DNA from: Candidatus Accumulibacter cognatus
GTDB lineage: Bacteria > Pseudomonadota > Gammaproteobacteria > Burkholderiales > Rhodocyclaceae
Assembly: GCA_013414765.1 (NCBI GenBank)
Contig: CP058708.1
Span: 4,397,553-4,461,552, forward strand
Reading direction: 5' to 3'
DNA length: 64,000 bases
Both the position numbers and the translations under genes were made by a program. The notes beneath the pieces are model-generated. The model was not told the DNA's origin, searched no databases, and was given only the letters and a program-made list of their open reading frames with translations. Below are positions 26,300 to 35,023 of the stretch, piece after piece (within the stretch, counting starts at the first letter, position 1; each line of letters starts with the position of its first letter).

Positions 26300-27595
26300 G
26301 TGTTGAGGTGTCTCCTCCTTGCCCTTGCCGTCTTGGTTGGCAACCAGAATTCCCTGGCCGATCCGAGCCAGAATTATCCGTTTTCGATCGAAACCGAGAA
26401 AGAAGGCGATGGCCACCGTATCGTGGCTCGCAACAATGGGCCTGCCCCAATCTCCGTGAAGGTCTCGATTGCTGACTCCCAGTACATCACAACAGATCGA
26501 CCATTCCCCGTCTTTGCCGTAGTCCCTCCAGGAGGAGGAACCCTGTATCTGGCGCACATACGGCCAGCGATGACAGGTGTTGGCTATTCCTTCCGTACCC
26601 ATAGTTCCTGGGTGCTCGGGGACTTCAACGCTCAGCAAAGCCCTGACGCGCTGTACCGCTTGCCCTACCGAGATGGTACGGCATACCGCATTGGACAGGC
26701 TCCTGGTGGCCCGATAACCACCCACACCACGCCTGACAGCCTGTACGCAGTAGACATCGGCTTGCCGGAGGGAGCTCCGATTGTCGCTGCCCGCGATGGC
26801 GTGGTGATCTACACCGAGGCAAATCAGGTCTATGGTGGGCAGAGTCCAGATATGGTGAGCAAAGCCAACGAAGTGCGGATACTGCATGTTGATGGCACGA
26901 TCGCCGTGTATGCACACCTGGCTCATGGCGGCGTGTACGTCTATCCGGGCCAAAGGGTGACAGCAGGGACACAAATCGGACTGGCTGGCTCTACCGGGTA
27001 TTCTTCGGGGCCACATCTGCATTTCGCAGTAGAGACTGTGGTGCGATCAGGAGATGGCTTGGCAATGGTCTCCGTGCCGATCCAGTTTTATGTGGGCAAC
27101 CCGCCCATAGCGTTCGCACCACGGTTTGGAATGCTGGTCGCCGCTGATTATTCGTCTCCTGGTCGGATGCCTGATGTCGAAGCGCCACAGATGGCAGGCA
27201 AGGCATCAGTCACCACTCAAACTGCCACAGGCAACCGTGAGATGGTCATATCTTTTGAAGTGCCTGCTCCACTTCGAGCGTGGCTCCTTCTTATTCCTGC
27301 CTGGCAATGGGCAATCGGTACGGTTTCCTTGATTTTCCTGCTGACTTTCCTGGACAGTAAAAGGAAGGACTGGCGGCGAGCAACCAAGATGCAGGAACCG
27401 ACCCTACGCTCCAGGCCAGCAGAAGAACCGCTCAGGCATGGACTTTCGGCACGCGACAAACTGGTAATTGCCTGTGGCGGTGATAGGCAACGGGCTGATC
27501 GACTGCAAGAGTACGAGTATCACCGATCACCCGGCATCAGCAACGAGGAAGCTGCCCAGAGGGCGTGCGAGAGGCTCCAGCGAGATCGGCATTGA
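26300..27595 (+). CDS. M23 family metallopeptidase with C-terminal membrane anchor
   Basis: A 431-residue protein beginning at GTG 26300 with a signal-like N terminus (LLLALAVLVGNQNSLAD). A beta-rich region (25-130) precedes the M23/LytM peptidase domain (about 135-235). Zinc and catalytic residues are visible: YAVDIGLPEGAPIVAARDGVV (H replaced by Y-A-V-D, Asp present), VYAHL and GYSSGPHLHFAVE (HLH). A transmembrane helix lies near 335-355, followed by a charged cytoplasmic tail of about 75 residues. Family members cleave peptidoglycan cross-links or activate other hydrolases. The cytoplasmic tail is unusual. GC is lower than in neighbours. Confidence 0.85.
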   Translation: MLRCLLLALAVLVGNQNSLADPSQNYPFSIETEKEGDGHRIVARNNGPAPISVKVSIADSQYITTDRPFPVFAVVPPGGGTLYLAHIRPAMTGVGYSFRTHSSWVLGDFNAQQSPDALYRLPYRDGTAYRIGQAPGGPITTHTTPDSLYAVDIGLPEGAPIVAARDGVVIYTEANQVYGGQSPDMVSKANEVRILHVDGTIAVYAHLAHGGVYVYPGQRVTAGTQIGLAGSTGYSSGPHLHFAVETVVRSGDGLAMVSVPIQFYVGNPPIAFAPRFGMLVAADYSSPGRMPDVEAPQMAGKASVTTQTATGNREMVISFEVPAPLRAWLLLIPAWQWAIGTVSLIFLLTFLDSKRKDWRRATKMQEPTLRSRPAEEPLRHGLSARDKLVIACGGDRQRADRLQEYEYHRSPGISNEEAAQRACERLQRDRH

Positions 27596-27796
27596 TGGCA
27601 TAGTTGAAGGCCCCATGCCACGCAACGGGTACGCCAACGCGAAATGTGCGCTTGGTGGCAAGGTGGATAACGTCAGTTCGGGATAACGAAGCCAAAAAAT
27701 TAGCGTTAACACATTGATGTGAAACGGATAAGAGCCAATGTTGTCTTGGCCGTTCGAGTGCATGACCTGATCAACCACGTACACGGAGGCTTCATC
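27596..27796. other. Intergenic region before IS982 remnant
   Basis: No gene supported. TACGCCAACGCGAAATG near 27632-27648 matches, with one difference, the sequence just beyond the end of the left island repeat (TACGCCATCGCGAAATG, about 11875-11891). The 11-mer GGGTACGCCAA also occurs at the end of the right repeat. Confidence 0.4.
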
Positions 27797-28159
27797 ATGG
27801 ACGATCTGACCGAGACTGACTGCCGGATGGACGACTTCTACAAAGCGGTCGAACCCCAACTCAAGGCCCGGTTGGTGACTGATGGCCAATGGCATCGGTC
27901 GAGGAAAGGCAGCCTGTCCGTGCCGGAGTTGATGACGCTGGTCGTACTGTTTCATCAGATTCGCTACCGACAGTTCACATCCTTCTATCTGAACCCTGTT
28001 GGCCGATACCTGTGCAGCGAGTTTCCCCGGCTACCGATCTATAAGCGGTGTGTCGAGTGGCTGCCACGCTGCACGATAGCCTTGGCCGCCCTGTTCGAGG
28101 AACTCACGGACAAGTGCTCCGGGGGGTCGATTGCCGATTCCACCCCCATCGCCGTCTGA
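27797..28159 (+). pseudogene. IS982-type transposase, N-terminal fragment
   Basis: A 120-residue frame resembling the first third of IS982 transposases: LSVPELMTLVVLFHQIRYRQFTSFYL, LCSEFPRLPIYKRCVEW and IADSTPIAV, then a stop just after the first catalytic Asp region. The remainder of the transposase is absent, replaced by unrelated sequence. It differs from the complete IS982-type element at 57 kb. Confidence 0.8.
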
Positions 28160-28171
28160 AAGAATTTGCGG

Positions 28172-28281
28172 ATTCCGCGCCGCCGGGTGTAGCGCCCACC
28201 GAAGTAGAGCGTCGTGATTTTGCACGGCGTCCCGGCTCGGGTCTTGGCTCCGCAAGGCAGGTCCCACAGGTTGGCAGGCAT
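28172..28281 (-). pseudogene. Fragment of an HGG-motif small protein
   Basis: The reverse strand reads MPANLWDLPCGAKTRAGTPC followed by KITTLYFGGRY. CGAKTRAGTPCK is typical of small phage/plasmid-associated proteins with a C-terminal HGG motif; here the tail is lost. Only about 35 residues are visible, so it is a tentative call for a gene scrap. Confidence 0.4.
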
Positions 28282-28285
28282 CGGC

Positions 28286-28458
28286 GGCGGCCGGACTGGC
28301 CCTACAACCTTATCGCGATGGTGCATGGTGGCTCGCGCGACGAGGTGTTGCAGAAGGTCTCGGAAATCGTCCGGCTGCTCGGCCAAGCCTGTCGCGCGCA
28401 TGACGTCCTGTTCTCGACCGAGATCCTGAAGAAGGCCGAAGGGCGCCTCGGCGATTGA
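28286..28458 (+). pseudogene. C-terminal fragment of AsnC/Lrp-type siroheme decarboxylase-like protein
   Basis: The last ~57 codons (RPDWPYNLIAMVHGGSRDEV ... HDVLFSTEILKKAEGRLGD) resemble the C terminus of the NirD/L/G/H and AhbA/B siroheme decarboxylases, which share an AsnC-like fold (WPYNLYCMVH...). The upstream part is missing and replaced by IS982 and HGG-protein scraps. Another radical-SAM-associated AsnC-like protein is possible. Confidence 0.45.
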
Positions 28459-28542
28459 CCGCGGCGCACCTCGGCGTTAGAGTTCGCCGCAGGCAACAGG
28501 GCAGGCGTCGTCGCCGGCCGCGCGCGGCAGGAGGAGTGAAAC

Positions 28543-28992
28543 ATGGCTTCGATACAGATGCAGCGGCGCAACTTCATGCGCCATCCGGCGGACATTCCGC
28601 TCGACATCGCCATCCGTGGCACGCATCGCGACGTCGTGCAGCGGTTGAAGGACGTCAGCGAAGGCGGCCTGGCGTACCTGAGCCGACGGCCACTGGGCAC
28701 CGGTTCGACGGTCGTGCTCTCGATTCCGCTCGTACAGCCGCCGTTCAGCGCCGCCGGGGTGGTGGTCTGGTGTCACCGCCAGGGAAGCGTTTACGAGGTT
28801 GGCGTCCGTTTTGCCGACGCCGACGACCTCTTCGCCGCCCGCATGGTCGAGCAGGTATGCCAGATCGAGCACTATCGGCAGCAGGTGCAGCGCGCCGAGG
28901 GGAGAGTGCTCGACGCCGAGACGGCGGCGCGCGAATGGATCAAGCGCTACGCGGCAAGCTTCCCGGCGCTCGGCAAGGGCAGCACCCACTGA
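28543..28992 (+). CDS. PilZ domain protein (c-di-GMP receptor)
   Basis: A 149-residue protein. The PilZ domain (about 6-105) has the c-di-GMP binding motifs RRNFMRH (RxxxR) and DVSEGGLAYL ((D/N)xSxxG). The C-terminal 45 residues are helical and charged (HYRQQVQRAEGRVLDAETAAREW). It may pass c-di-GMP signals from the cyclases at 33.9 and 60 kb to motility or matrix functions, which is an inference. Strong RBS (GGAGGAGTG). The next gene follows 16 bases later. Confidence 0.88.
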   Translation: MASIQMQRRNFMRHPADIPLDIAIRGTHRDVVQRLKDVSEGGLAYLSRRPLGTGSTVVLSIPLVQPPFSAAGVVVWCHRQGSVYEVGVRFADADDLFAARMVEQVCQIEHYRQQVQRAEGRVLDAETAAREWIKRYAASFPALGKGSTH

Positions 28993-29008
28993 CGGGCGGA
29001 CGCGGCAA

Positions 29009-29491
29009 ATGGCGAACGAGCGGCTGCCGGTGACGCCGGCGATCCGCGTCCTGCGCGCCGCCGGCGTCGCTTTCTCGGATCATCCCTACACTTGGCAGGA
29101 ACGCGGCGGGACGGCGGCCAGCAGCCGCGAACTCGGCGTCGACGAACACGCGGTGATCAAGACTCTGATCATGGAGGACGAGCGCCGGCAGCCGCTGATC
29201 GTCCTCATGCATGGCGACAGTGAAGTGTCGACCCGGAAGCTCGCGCGCCGGCTGGCGGTCAAGTCGATCGTCCCTTGCCGGCCCGAGGTCGCCAACCGCC
29301 ACTCCGGCTACCTGGTCGGCGGCACCAGCCCGTTCGGCACGCGCAAGCCGATGCCGGTGTACCTCGAGCGCAGCATTCTCGACCTCGAGCGGATCTTCAT
29401 CAACGCCGGCCGGCGGGGTTACCTCGTCGCCATCGCACCGTCGGTGCTCGTCGACCTGCTGCACCCCGAATTGGTCGACGTCGCGGCCTGA
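29009..29491 (+). CDS. ybaK: YbaK/EbsC-type Cys-tRNA(Pro) deacylase
   Basis: A 160-residue single-domain editing protein that hydrolyses mischarged Cys-tRNA(Pro). Family landmarks are HPYTWQERGGTAASSRELGVDEHAVIKTLIM (with the conserved Lys of VIKTL), VNGDSEVSTRKLAR-like MHGDSEVSTRKLARRLAVKSI and YLVGGTSPFGTRKPMPVYLE. ATG 29009 follows the PilZ gene closely. Length is normal. Confidence 0.9.
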   Translation: MANERLPVTPAIRVLRAAGVAFSDHPYTWQERGGTAASSRELGVDEHAVIKTLIMEDERRQPLIVLMHGDSEVSTRKLARRLAVKSIVPCRPEVANRHSGYLVGGTSPFGTRKPMPVYLERSILDLERIFINAGRRGYLVAIAPSVLVDLLHPELVDVAA

Positions 29492-29533
29492 AGGCGTCCG
29501 GTTGCGGCCGGCGCACAGGCGGCGCGACGTCGT

Positions 29534-32008
29534 TCAGGCCGCACCGCGGTCGCCGGCCTCCTGCTTCTGCTGCGCGATACTGACGGCCAGCGGTCGCGAG
29601 GTATCGAGGTGCAGGTCCCGCTGCGGAAACGGAATGGCGATGCCGGCCGCCGCCAACCCCTTCTCGATCGCGAAACGCAGGTCACTATCCACGCGGCGCC
29701 CCGACAGCCGCAGCGGTCCGAGTTCGACCCAGAAGACCAGCACCAGCAGCAGCGCGCTGTCGGCGAAGTCTTCGAAGAAGACATCCGGTGGCGGGTCCTT
29801 GAGCACCTCGCCATGATCCGCGGCGCAGCCAAGAATGATCTCGGCTGCGCGCTGGGTCGGTGAGCCATAGGCGATGCCGACGCGGATCTCGCGCCGGATG
29901 CGCGGGTTGGAGTAGGTCCAGTTCACCACCTGGTTCTCGAGGAAGCTCGAGTTCGGAACCAGCGCCTCGACACCGTCGAAGCCGCGCACGGTGGATGCGC
30001 GCAGGTCGACCGCGACGACGTGGCCCGTCGTCCCACCGAGCTGAATGATGTCGCCGACGCGGATCTTGCGCTCGAAGAGGACGATGATGCCGCTGATGAC
30101 GTTCTTGATGATCGTCTGCGTGCCGAAACCCACGCCGATCGCCAGCGCACCGCCGAGAAACGCGAACGCGGTCAGCGGGATGCGCGCCAGATTGAGAATG
30201 AAGATCACCAGCAGCACGCCGAGAGCGATCATTGCCCAGCGACGGACGACGCTGGCAAGCTGCTGGTCGACGCCGAAGCGTTGCACCATCACCCGCTGCA
30301 GCCGGCGCGCCAGCGCTGCGAACAGCCAGTAGCCGACGACGAACAGGAACAGCGCGCCGATGCTCTTGCCGACGGTGACGCCATAGCTGACGGTGACGCT
30401 CTTGCCGTCGACGATCGTCGATTCGTCGACGGCGAACATCTCGAAATTCCAGATCCGCTTGAAGGCCTCGCCGATCTCCAGGGCAGCGACCCGCCAGTCC
30501 TTCGCCCGGGCGCCGCTGCCAGCTCCACCGAGATCGCCGAGCCAGCGGTCGATCTGCCGCAGCAGTTCCGTTACGATCCGCTCGACCCGCTCGAAGGCCT
30601 GGCTCTGCTCGCGCTGGGCCGCCAGCAGCTCGGTCGATTGCGCCGACGATGCGGCACCGGCCGCACTCACCTGCGTTCGCGCCTCCTGCTCGCGCACTGC
30701 GGCCCGTGCCTCGTGTGCCATCTGCTGCACGAGCTGGCGGCGGCCCTCCAACTCTTCCCGTGTGCGCGTCAGCCAGGCGATGACGGTCTGCCTCGTCGCG
30801 GCATCCTGCGCACGATAGCCGACATAGCGCTGTCCCCATGCGTCGATACTCGCCTGCAGCAGCGTCTGTGCCCAGCTCAGCGCCAGCAGACGGATGCGGT
30901 CGCTCTCGAGCTGGGCATCCAGCACATGCAAACGCTGCGCCGCCTGCGCACCGTCGCGTCCGGCATCGGCGACAAGCCGCTCGCGTTCGGCCGCGCGCCG
31001 GCCGTTCTCGGCAAGCAGTCTTTCAGCTTCCGAGTTGAGTTGCTTCAGCTCCTTGCGCAACAGCGCCTGCTGCTGCTCGAGTTCGTCCTTGCTGAGTTCC
31101 TGCTCAGGCAGAACCCGCGTCAGAAGCCGCTCCATCTCCGTGTCGCGCGCCTGCAGCGTTTTCGATTCGGTGGCGATCTTGTCCTTCGCGAGGCCGATAT
31201 TGACCAGTTCGGTCTCGGCGAGCTGCCGCCGCAGCAGGCTCGTGTCGCGGTTGTCCCGCTCGCGGTCGGTCTCCTGCTGGCCGCGGGCGCGGCTCAGCCG
31301 GTCCTCGGCCAGGCGAACCGCCTCAGCGGCCTTGCGTTGTTCCTCGATCTGCCCGACTTTAAGGGTGTCGAGCGCGCGATCGGCCGCCGCCAGTCGCTGC
31401 ATGAGGATGCGCACGGCGCGCTGCGCGTCGCGCAGGGCATCGACGCGCAAGGCCGGGTACGGTCCCGGACCGCCGAAGCCGGCGAGCAGTTCCTGCTGCT
31501 GCGGGTCCGGCGGTTTCGGCCGCTTGAGATTCTCGATGTCGTCGAGCAGCTTGATCTTCTCGCCATACGCGACGACGAGGCGGTCGAGCAAGCGACGTCG
31601 CTCGCTGACCGACGGGTTCTCGGTTGGCCGCGGTACTCCCTGCTCGACCCGGAACGCCTCCTGTTGCCGGCTCGCCTCGGCCAGGTTGCGGGCGGCCTTG
31701 TCGCGCGGCTTCTCCTCCGGTTCGCTGCTAGTCGCCGGCAGTGCGCCCGTCGTCTTCGACCAGGGGATCTGCGCCTGTGCCGGCACTGCCGGCAGAAGCA
31801 GGAGCAGGATCAGCAGCGGCCAGCAGTCGGGCCACCGGAACCGTCTGCCGACGGCGGCGGCTGGCAGAAGGTGGCATCGACTGCGCCACCAGGCGCGCGA
31901 ACGGTCCTGCCGACAGACGGTGGCAGGCGACGTGTCACGGCTGGCGCGACCGATGGTGACGGCAACGGTCGGCTGGGCAGGGCAGCTTCGGGCGGGTGTC
32001 TTCATCAT
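29534..32008 (-). CDS. Large MscS-type mechanosensitive channel (MscK/KefA-like)
   Basis: An 824-residue membrane protein. ATG 32008 (with a second ATG at 32005) is chosen; the longer frame upstream is arginine-rich and not coding-like. A hydrophobic signal/anchor (LLILLLLLPAVPAQA) is followed by a 400-residue periplasmic coiled-coil region rich in Glu, Gln and Arg. Then come several membrane helices and the MscS domain: ALAIGVGFGTQTIIKNVISGIIVLFE (pore helix), RVGDIIQLGGTTGHVVAVDLR and VPNSSFLENQVVNWT. Such channels release solutes on hypo-osmotic shock. It ends 42 bases after the convergent ybaK gene. Confidence 0.9.
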   Translation of the reverse strand: MMKTPARSCPAQPTVAVTIGRASRDTSPATVCRQDRSRAWWRSRCHLLPAAAVGRRFRWPDCWPLLILLLLLPAVPAQAQIPWSKTTGALPATSSEPEEKPRDKAARNLAEASRQQEAFRVEQGVPRPTENPSVSERRRLLDRLVVAYGEKIKLLDDIENLKRPKPPDPQQQELLAGFGGPGPYPALRVDALRDAQRAVRILMQRLAAADRALDTLKVGQIEEQRKAAEAVRLAEDRLSRARGQQETDRERDNRDTSLLRRQLAETELVNIGLAKDKIATESKTLQARDTEMERLLTRVLPEQELSKDELEQQQALLRKELKQLNSEAERLLAENGRRAAERERLVADAGRDGAQAAQRLHVLDAQLESDRIRLLALSWAQTLLQASIDAWGQRYVGYRAQDAATRQTVIAWLTRTREELEGRRQLVQQMAHEARAAVREQEARTQVSAAGAASSAQSTELLAAQREQSQAFERVERIVTELLRQIDRWLGDLGGAGSGARAKDWRVAALEIGEAFKRIWNFEMFAVDESTIVDGKSVTVSYGVTVGKSIGALFLFVVGYWLFAALARRLQRVMVQRFGVDQQLASVVRRWAMIALGVLLVIFILNLARIPLTAFAFLGGALAIGVGFGTQTIIKNVISGIIVLFERKIRVGDIIQLGGTTGHVVAVDLRASTVRGFDGVEALVPNSSFLENQVVNWTYSNPRIRREIRVGIAYGSPTQRAAEIILGCAADHGEVLKDPPPDVFFEDFADSALLLVLVFWVELGPLRLSGRRVDSDLRFAIEKGLAAAGIAIPFPQRDLHLDTSRPLAVSIAQQKQEAGDRGAA

Positions 32009-32094
32009 GAGGTTGCCGATGGTAGCGCAAAGCGGTCGGTCGATGCTGGCCAGGCGAGACCTTGACGGGAGATCCGGTTGCAGGTGGCGGCAAG

Positions 32095-32322
32095 AACCAG
32101 AAAAAGAGACTGGAGCGGCCGCTACGTGACTGCGCGCGTCCTCCCTTCGCCCTTGAGCACTTGCAGCAACGCGACGCCGGGCATCGGGCCTATCACTATC
32201 CCAAGCCACGGCCCGACGGCCCACGCGATCTGGTGCTGACGCCGCGGGAACTGATCGACCGGATCGCCGCCCCGGTGCCACGACCGCGGCGCATCACCTT
32301 CGGTAGGTCCGGGCAGGTGTGA
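32095..32322 (+). pseudogene. IS91-family transposase fragment
   Basis: About 75 residues (LRDCARPPFALEHLQQRD, YHYPKPRPDGPRDLVLTPRE and LIDRIAAPVPRPR) match the C-terminal part of IS91-type (Y2) transposases, which normally continue into HRHRYFGVLAPN. Here the match ends and a stop follows. Neither catalytic tyrosine nor ends are present. Confidence 0.75.
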
Positions 32323-32936
32323 AATCAAGACAAGCTGATATTCGTCGTGGGATGACTCGCACCTGTCACCCGGAAAGTCGCCGCCAGCGGCTCCTGTCCG
32401 GGCGGCAGGCGGTGCTGAGCGTGCGCTGTGGGAAGTCTTCTGGCAGATTCCGACGCTCCCCGTACGAAATCGGTGATTGACAGGAACGGCCAGAGTCCAA
32501 GATGCCCCCCACTCATCGCATTGAATTTTCTATCCTTTATCCTTTCTGGTTCGCGAATGGTGCTGCTGGAAACCGAGTGAGTATTGCGCAGTCGATATCA
32601 GAAAATCCGCGCCGAACTGAACGCGTTTTTCACCGCGCTGTTGGAAACCGACGACACCCTGATAGAGGATGTCGAAGCCGTCAGCTTTGCCCTGACTGGT
32701 CCTCCGAGTCCGGGAAGGAGCATTACATCGGTCTGGATCTGATGTCATCGACCATGGACTCATAACCTGGCCTGTATGCGAACGAAAAGCAAACATCCTT
32801 GATCCCGCCACTTACAATTCTCCAGAATCACCTTCCTGCTGCCCCTGTCCGTCGATGTCGATCCCCACACAAGACGCCAGGGATGGCCTTAGAGTTCTCT
32901 GGGCGGCAGATAATCTTCATTCCTTCAGGGCATTAC
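32323..32936. other. Gene-poor stretch with an unrecognised reading-frame scrap
   Basis: No complete gene. From about 32585 the plus strand reads RYQKIRAELNAFFTALLETD then DTLIEDVEAVSFALTGPPS, a plausible helical protein segment, then switches frame to ESGKEHYIGLDLMSSTMDS and stops at 32764. It looks like the relic of a gene but I do not recognise the family. Confidence 0.35.
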
Positions 32937-33537
32937 ATGACGAAAATGCACCAGACTCCAAACCTGTCCTCACTAGCGCAAACAATCACAAGGGATGGAA
33001 AGACTGTTCGAGTCGATATTTACGGAGATGGCGAAGGTGGCTGGCTCCTGGAAGTGGTCGATGAACATGGGAACTCCACCGTTTGGGATGACCCGTTTGC
33101 AAGCGACCGTGAGGCTCTTGCCGAAGCGCTGAGCACGATCGATGAGGATGGAATTGACTCGTTGATTGGCTTGCCAGCTGGCGCGCAGAAAGCGAAGGAT
33201 CTGAATCAGCCCCTGTCCAGAGCCGAACTCAACGAACTCAACGAGCTTAACGAGTTTCTGGCCGACGAGTCCATTGAGGAGATGTCAATGGATGTCTCGA
33301 CGCTGGAAGGCTTCCTGACCGCGATTGTCATCGGTCCACGCGCCGTACACCTGCCAGCGTGTCAGCCAGCCTGGTGGAGTCGTGCAGCACGAATTTCGCC
33401 TGGGCGGGCAGAAAGCGGTTGCGTCGGTAGTCCGTGGCGGGCCAAAAGTCGGCCGCAACGATCCCTGTCCTTGTGGCAGTGGCAAGAAGTTCAAGAAATG
33501 CTGCGGAGCGGGCGACGCTGCGGCCCCTTTGCACTGA
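32937..33537 (+). pseudogene. UPF0149/YecA-type SEC-C protein, broken
   Basis: Starting at ATG 32937, the frame gives MHQTPNLSSLAQTITRDGKT, a novel small domain, then LNQPLSRAELNELNE and [17 protein letters not shown], typical of YecA/UPF0149 proteins. From about 33340 the match moves to another frame: [19 protein letters not shown], a C-terminal SEC-C zinc motif. The middle of the UPF0149 domain is missing, so an internal deletion plus frameshift is inferred. A short in-frame duplication (LNELNELNE) is also seen. Confidence 0.75.
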
Positions 33538-33879
33538 GGTGTGAAGTGAAGACGCCACGCCGGTTGTCTGTTTCTTCCCTCCGATCACCTGCTCGGACTT
33601 CTACCTCATTGACGCCGACGAACCAGAGGTGATCGCGCAAACTGTCGTTGATCTGGTGCAGATAAGTCTGCCCTGAAAGTTTAACGTCGATCCGGTTCGG
33701 GGCAGCCAGAAGAAGGAGCTGGCCATGGCGGTCAAGGGAAAAGCAGGTCGAGCAGCGCTGGTCGAAACTGAAGGAGCATCTGTCAGTGGCCGGCAGGGAA
33801 TCCACTGTACGCCCTATACTCTGCGCAACCGGCGCCGCCGTGGCAGCCGGAGCCTGCGACTACACGCGAGGGGTGAATG
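33538..33879. other. Intergenic region before diguanylate cyclase
   Basis: I see no supported gene here. TACGCCCTATACTCTGCGC near 33810-33828 contains a possible -10 element (TATACT) for the downstream cyclase gene; a matching -35 is not clear. Confidence 0.3.
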
Positions 33880-34944
33880 ATGAGCAAGGGCAAGGGACGG
33901 ACAACGGCGACCGATTTGGCCGGGCCGGGCAGCAAGATTCTTGCGGGCGGGTTTTCGCCTCGGCTATGCCACCGGCTGGCGGCGTGTATCGCCGCCATGG
34001 CAACCCTGGAGACGATTTCCTCGCCGATCATCCCCTATATCGCCGCCTGGCGCGAACATGAGAAAGTCATCTGGTATGAATATGTCGGGGCGAAGTTTCT
34101 CGCCCTTCTCGGCTGCGATCGGGAGGAAGTGGACGAGGTTTTCCGTCAGAGTATCGTTGACCGGCGCCTCTACCGATATGCCGATCGAGAGAGCAAGGTG
34201 GAGGAGGAAATCGTAACCCGGGCCGAGTTGCGTGGCGATCAGGCCGGCCTGCGCGAGGAAGTGAAGAAAGCGGGGGCGGTGGAGTTCGTCTATCAACTGG
34301 CCTTGCCGGAGGGGAAGAGGATCTGGCTGAAGGACCAGGCCAATATCGAGGTCTTTGTCGAGGACCGGATCTGTCTCTCCATTGGCTGCCTGACCGAGGT
34401 CACCAAGGAGATGGAGCAGAAGGATCTGCTGGAAAAAATCGGCTATTTCGACGAACTGACCAAATTGCCGAAACGGACCATCCTCCAACGGATTCTCGAG
34501 ATGAATATCGGTAATCTCCGCCGCGGCCACGTGACCGATTTTGTCTTTCTGTTGTTGGACATCGATCATTTCAAGGCAGTGAACGACATGCATGGCCATC
34601 AGGCCGGGGACCAGATCCTGGTCGGCTTCGCCGAGGTAATGCGAGCCACCAAGCGGCATGAGGATGAGATCGGTCGATATGGTGGCGAAGAGTTTTACGG
34701 ATTCTCCATCGGCAGCTTGAACAACGGCATCCAATTTGCCGAGCGACTGAGGCAGGCAGTAGCCGGCAGCGAGTTTGTCTTTGATCGGGAGCGGGTTCCG
34801 GTCACCGTCTCCGTCGGCTTGGTAGCGGCGAGCCAACTCGCGGGGGATGGAGAAATCAGTGCCGAGGAGTTGGTACGGGTAGCAGATCGGCGGTTGTACT
34901 TGGCCAAGGAAGAAGGGCGAAATCGTGTAGTCTTTCGAGGCTGA
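33880..34944 (+). CDS. Diguanylate cyclase (GGDEF domain)
   Basis: A 354-residue soluble enzyme that makes c-di-GMP from two GTP. Residues 40-175 form an N-terminal sensory region (EHEKVIWYEYVGAKFLALLG...) not clearly assignable but PAS-like at its end. The GGDEF domain (about 185-354) contains LDIDHFKAVNDMHGHQAGD, active-site GGEEF in RYGGEEF, and RHED five residues before it, matching the inhibitory I-site RxxD. Both catalysis and product feedback therefore look intact. ATG 33877 and 33880 are adjacent alternatives. Confidence 0.88.
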   Translation: MSKGKGRTTATDLAGPGSKILAGGFSPRLCHRLAACIAAMATLETISSPIIPYIAAWREHEKVIWYEYVGAKFLALLGCDREEVDEVFRQSIVDRRLYRYADRESKVEEEIVTRAELRGDQAGLREEVKKAGAVEFVYQLALPEGKRIWLKDQANIEVFVEDRICLSIGCLTEVTKEMEQKDLLEKIGYFDELTKLPKRTILQRILEMNIGNLRRGHVTDFVFLLLDIDHFKAVNDMHGHQAGDQILVGFAEVMRATKRHEDEIGRYGGEEFYGFSIGSLNNGIQFAERLRQAVAGSEFVFDRERVPVTVSVGLVAASQLAGDGEISAEELVRVADRRLYLAKEEGRNRVVFRG

Positions 34945-34965
34945 TACATCAGGAATCATGAGGGG

Positions 34966-35023
34966 GGTGCGTCAGATGCCCTACCGCAGCCTTGATGCGC
35001 GAACATCATGCTACTGACGCACC
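34966..35023. repeat. Inverted repeat at 3' end of metal ATPase gene
   Basis: GGTGCGTCA (34966-34974) is repeated inverted as TGACGCACC (35015-35023), spanning the stop of the reverse-strand ATPase gene and located after the convergent cyclase gene. It could form a long-loop hairpin; there is no T run. Confidence 0.4.

Noticed and set aside
30020-32065. Plus-strand 681-codon frame opposite the MscS gene
   Set aside because: Shadow of the coiled-coil coding region; no start signal or domains, and the reverse strand encodes a clear MscS protein.
33491-33805. Reverse 104-codon frame before the diguanylate cyclase
   Set aside because: Some protein-like text (VKLSGQTYLHQINDSLRDH) but no recognisable family, start or neighbour support.
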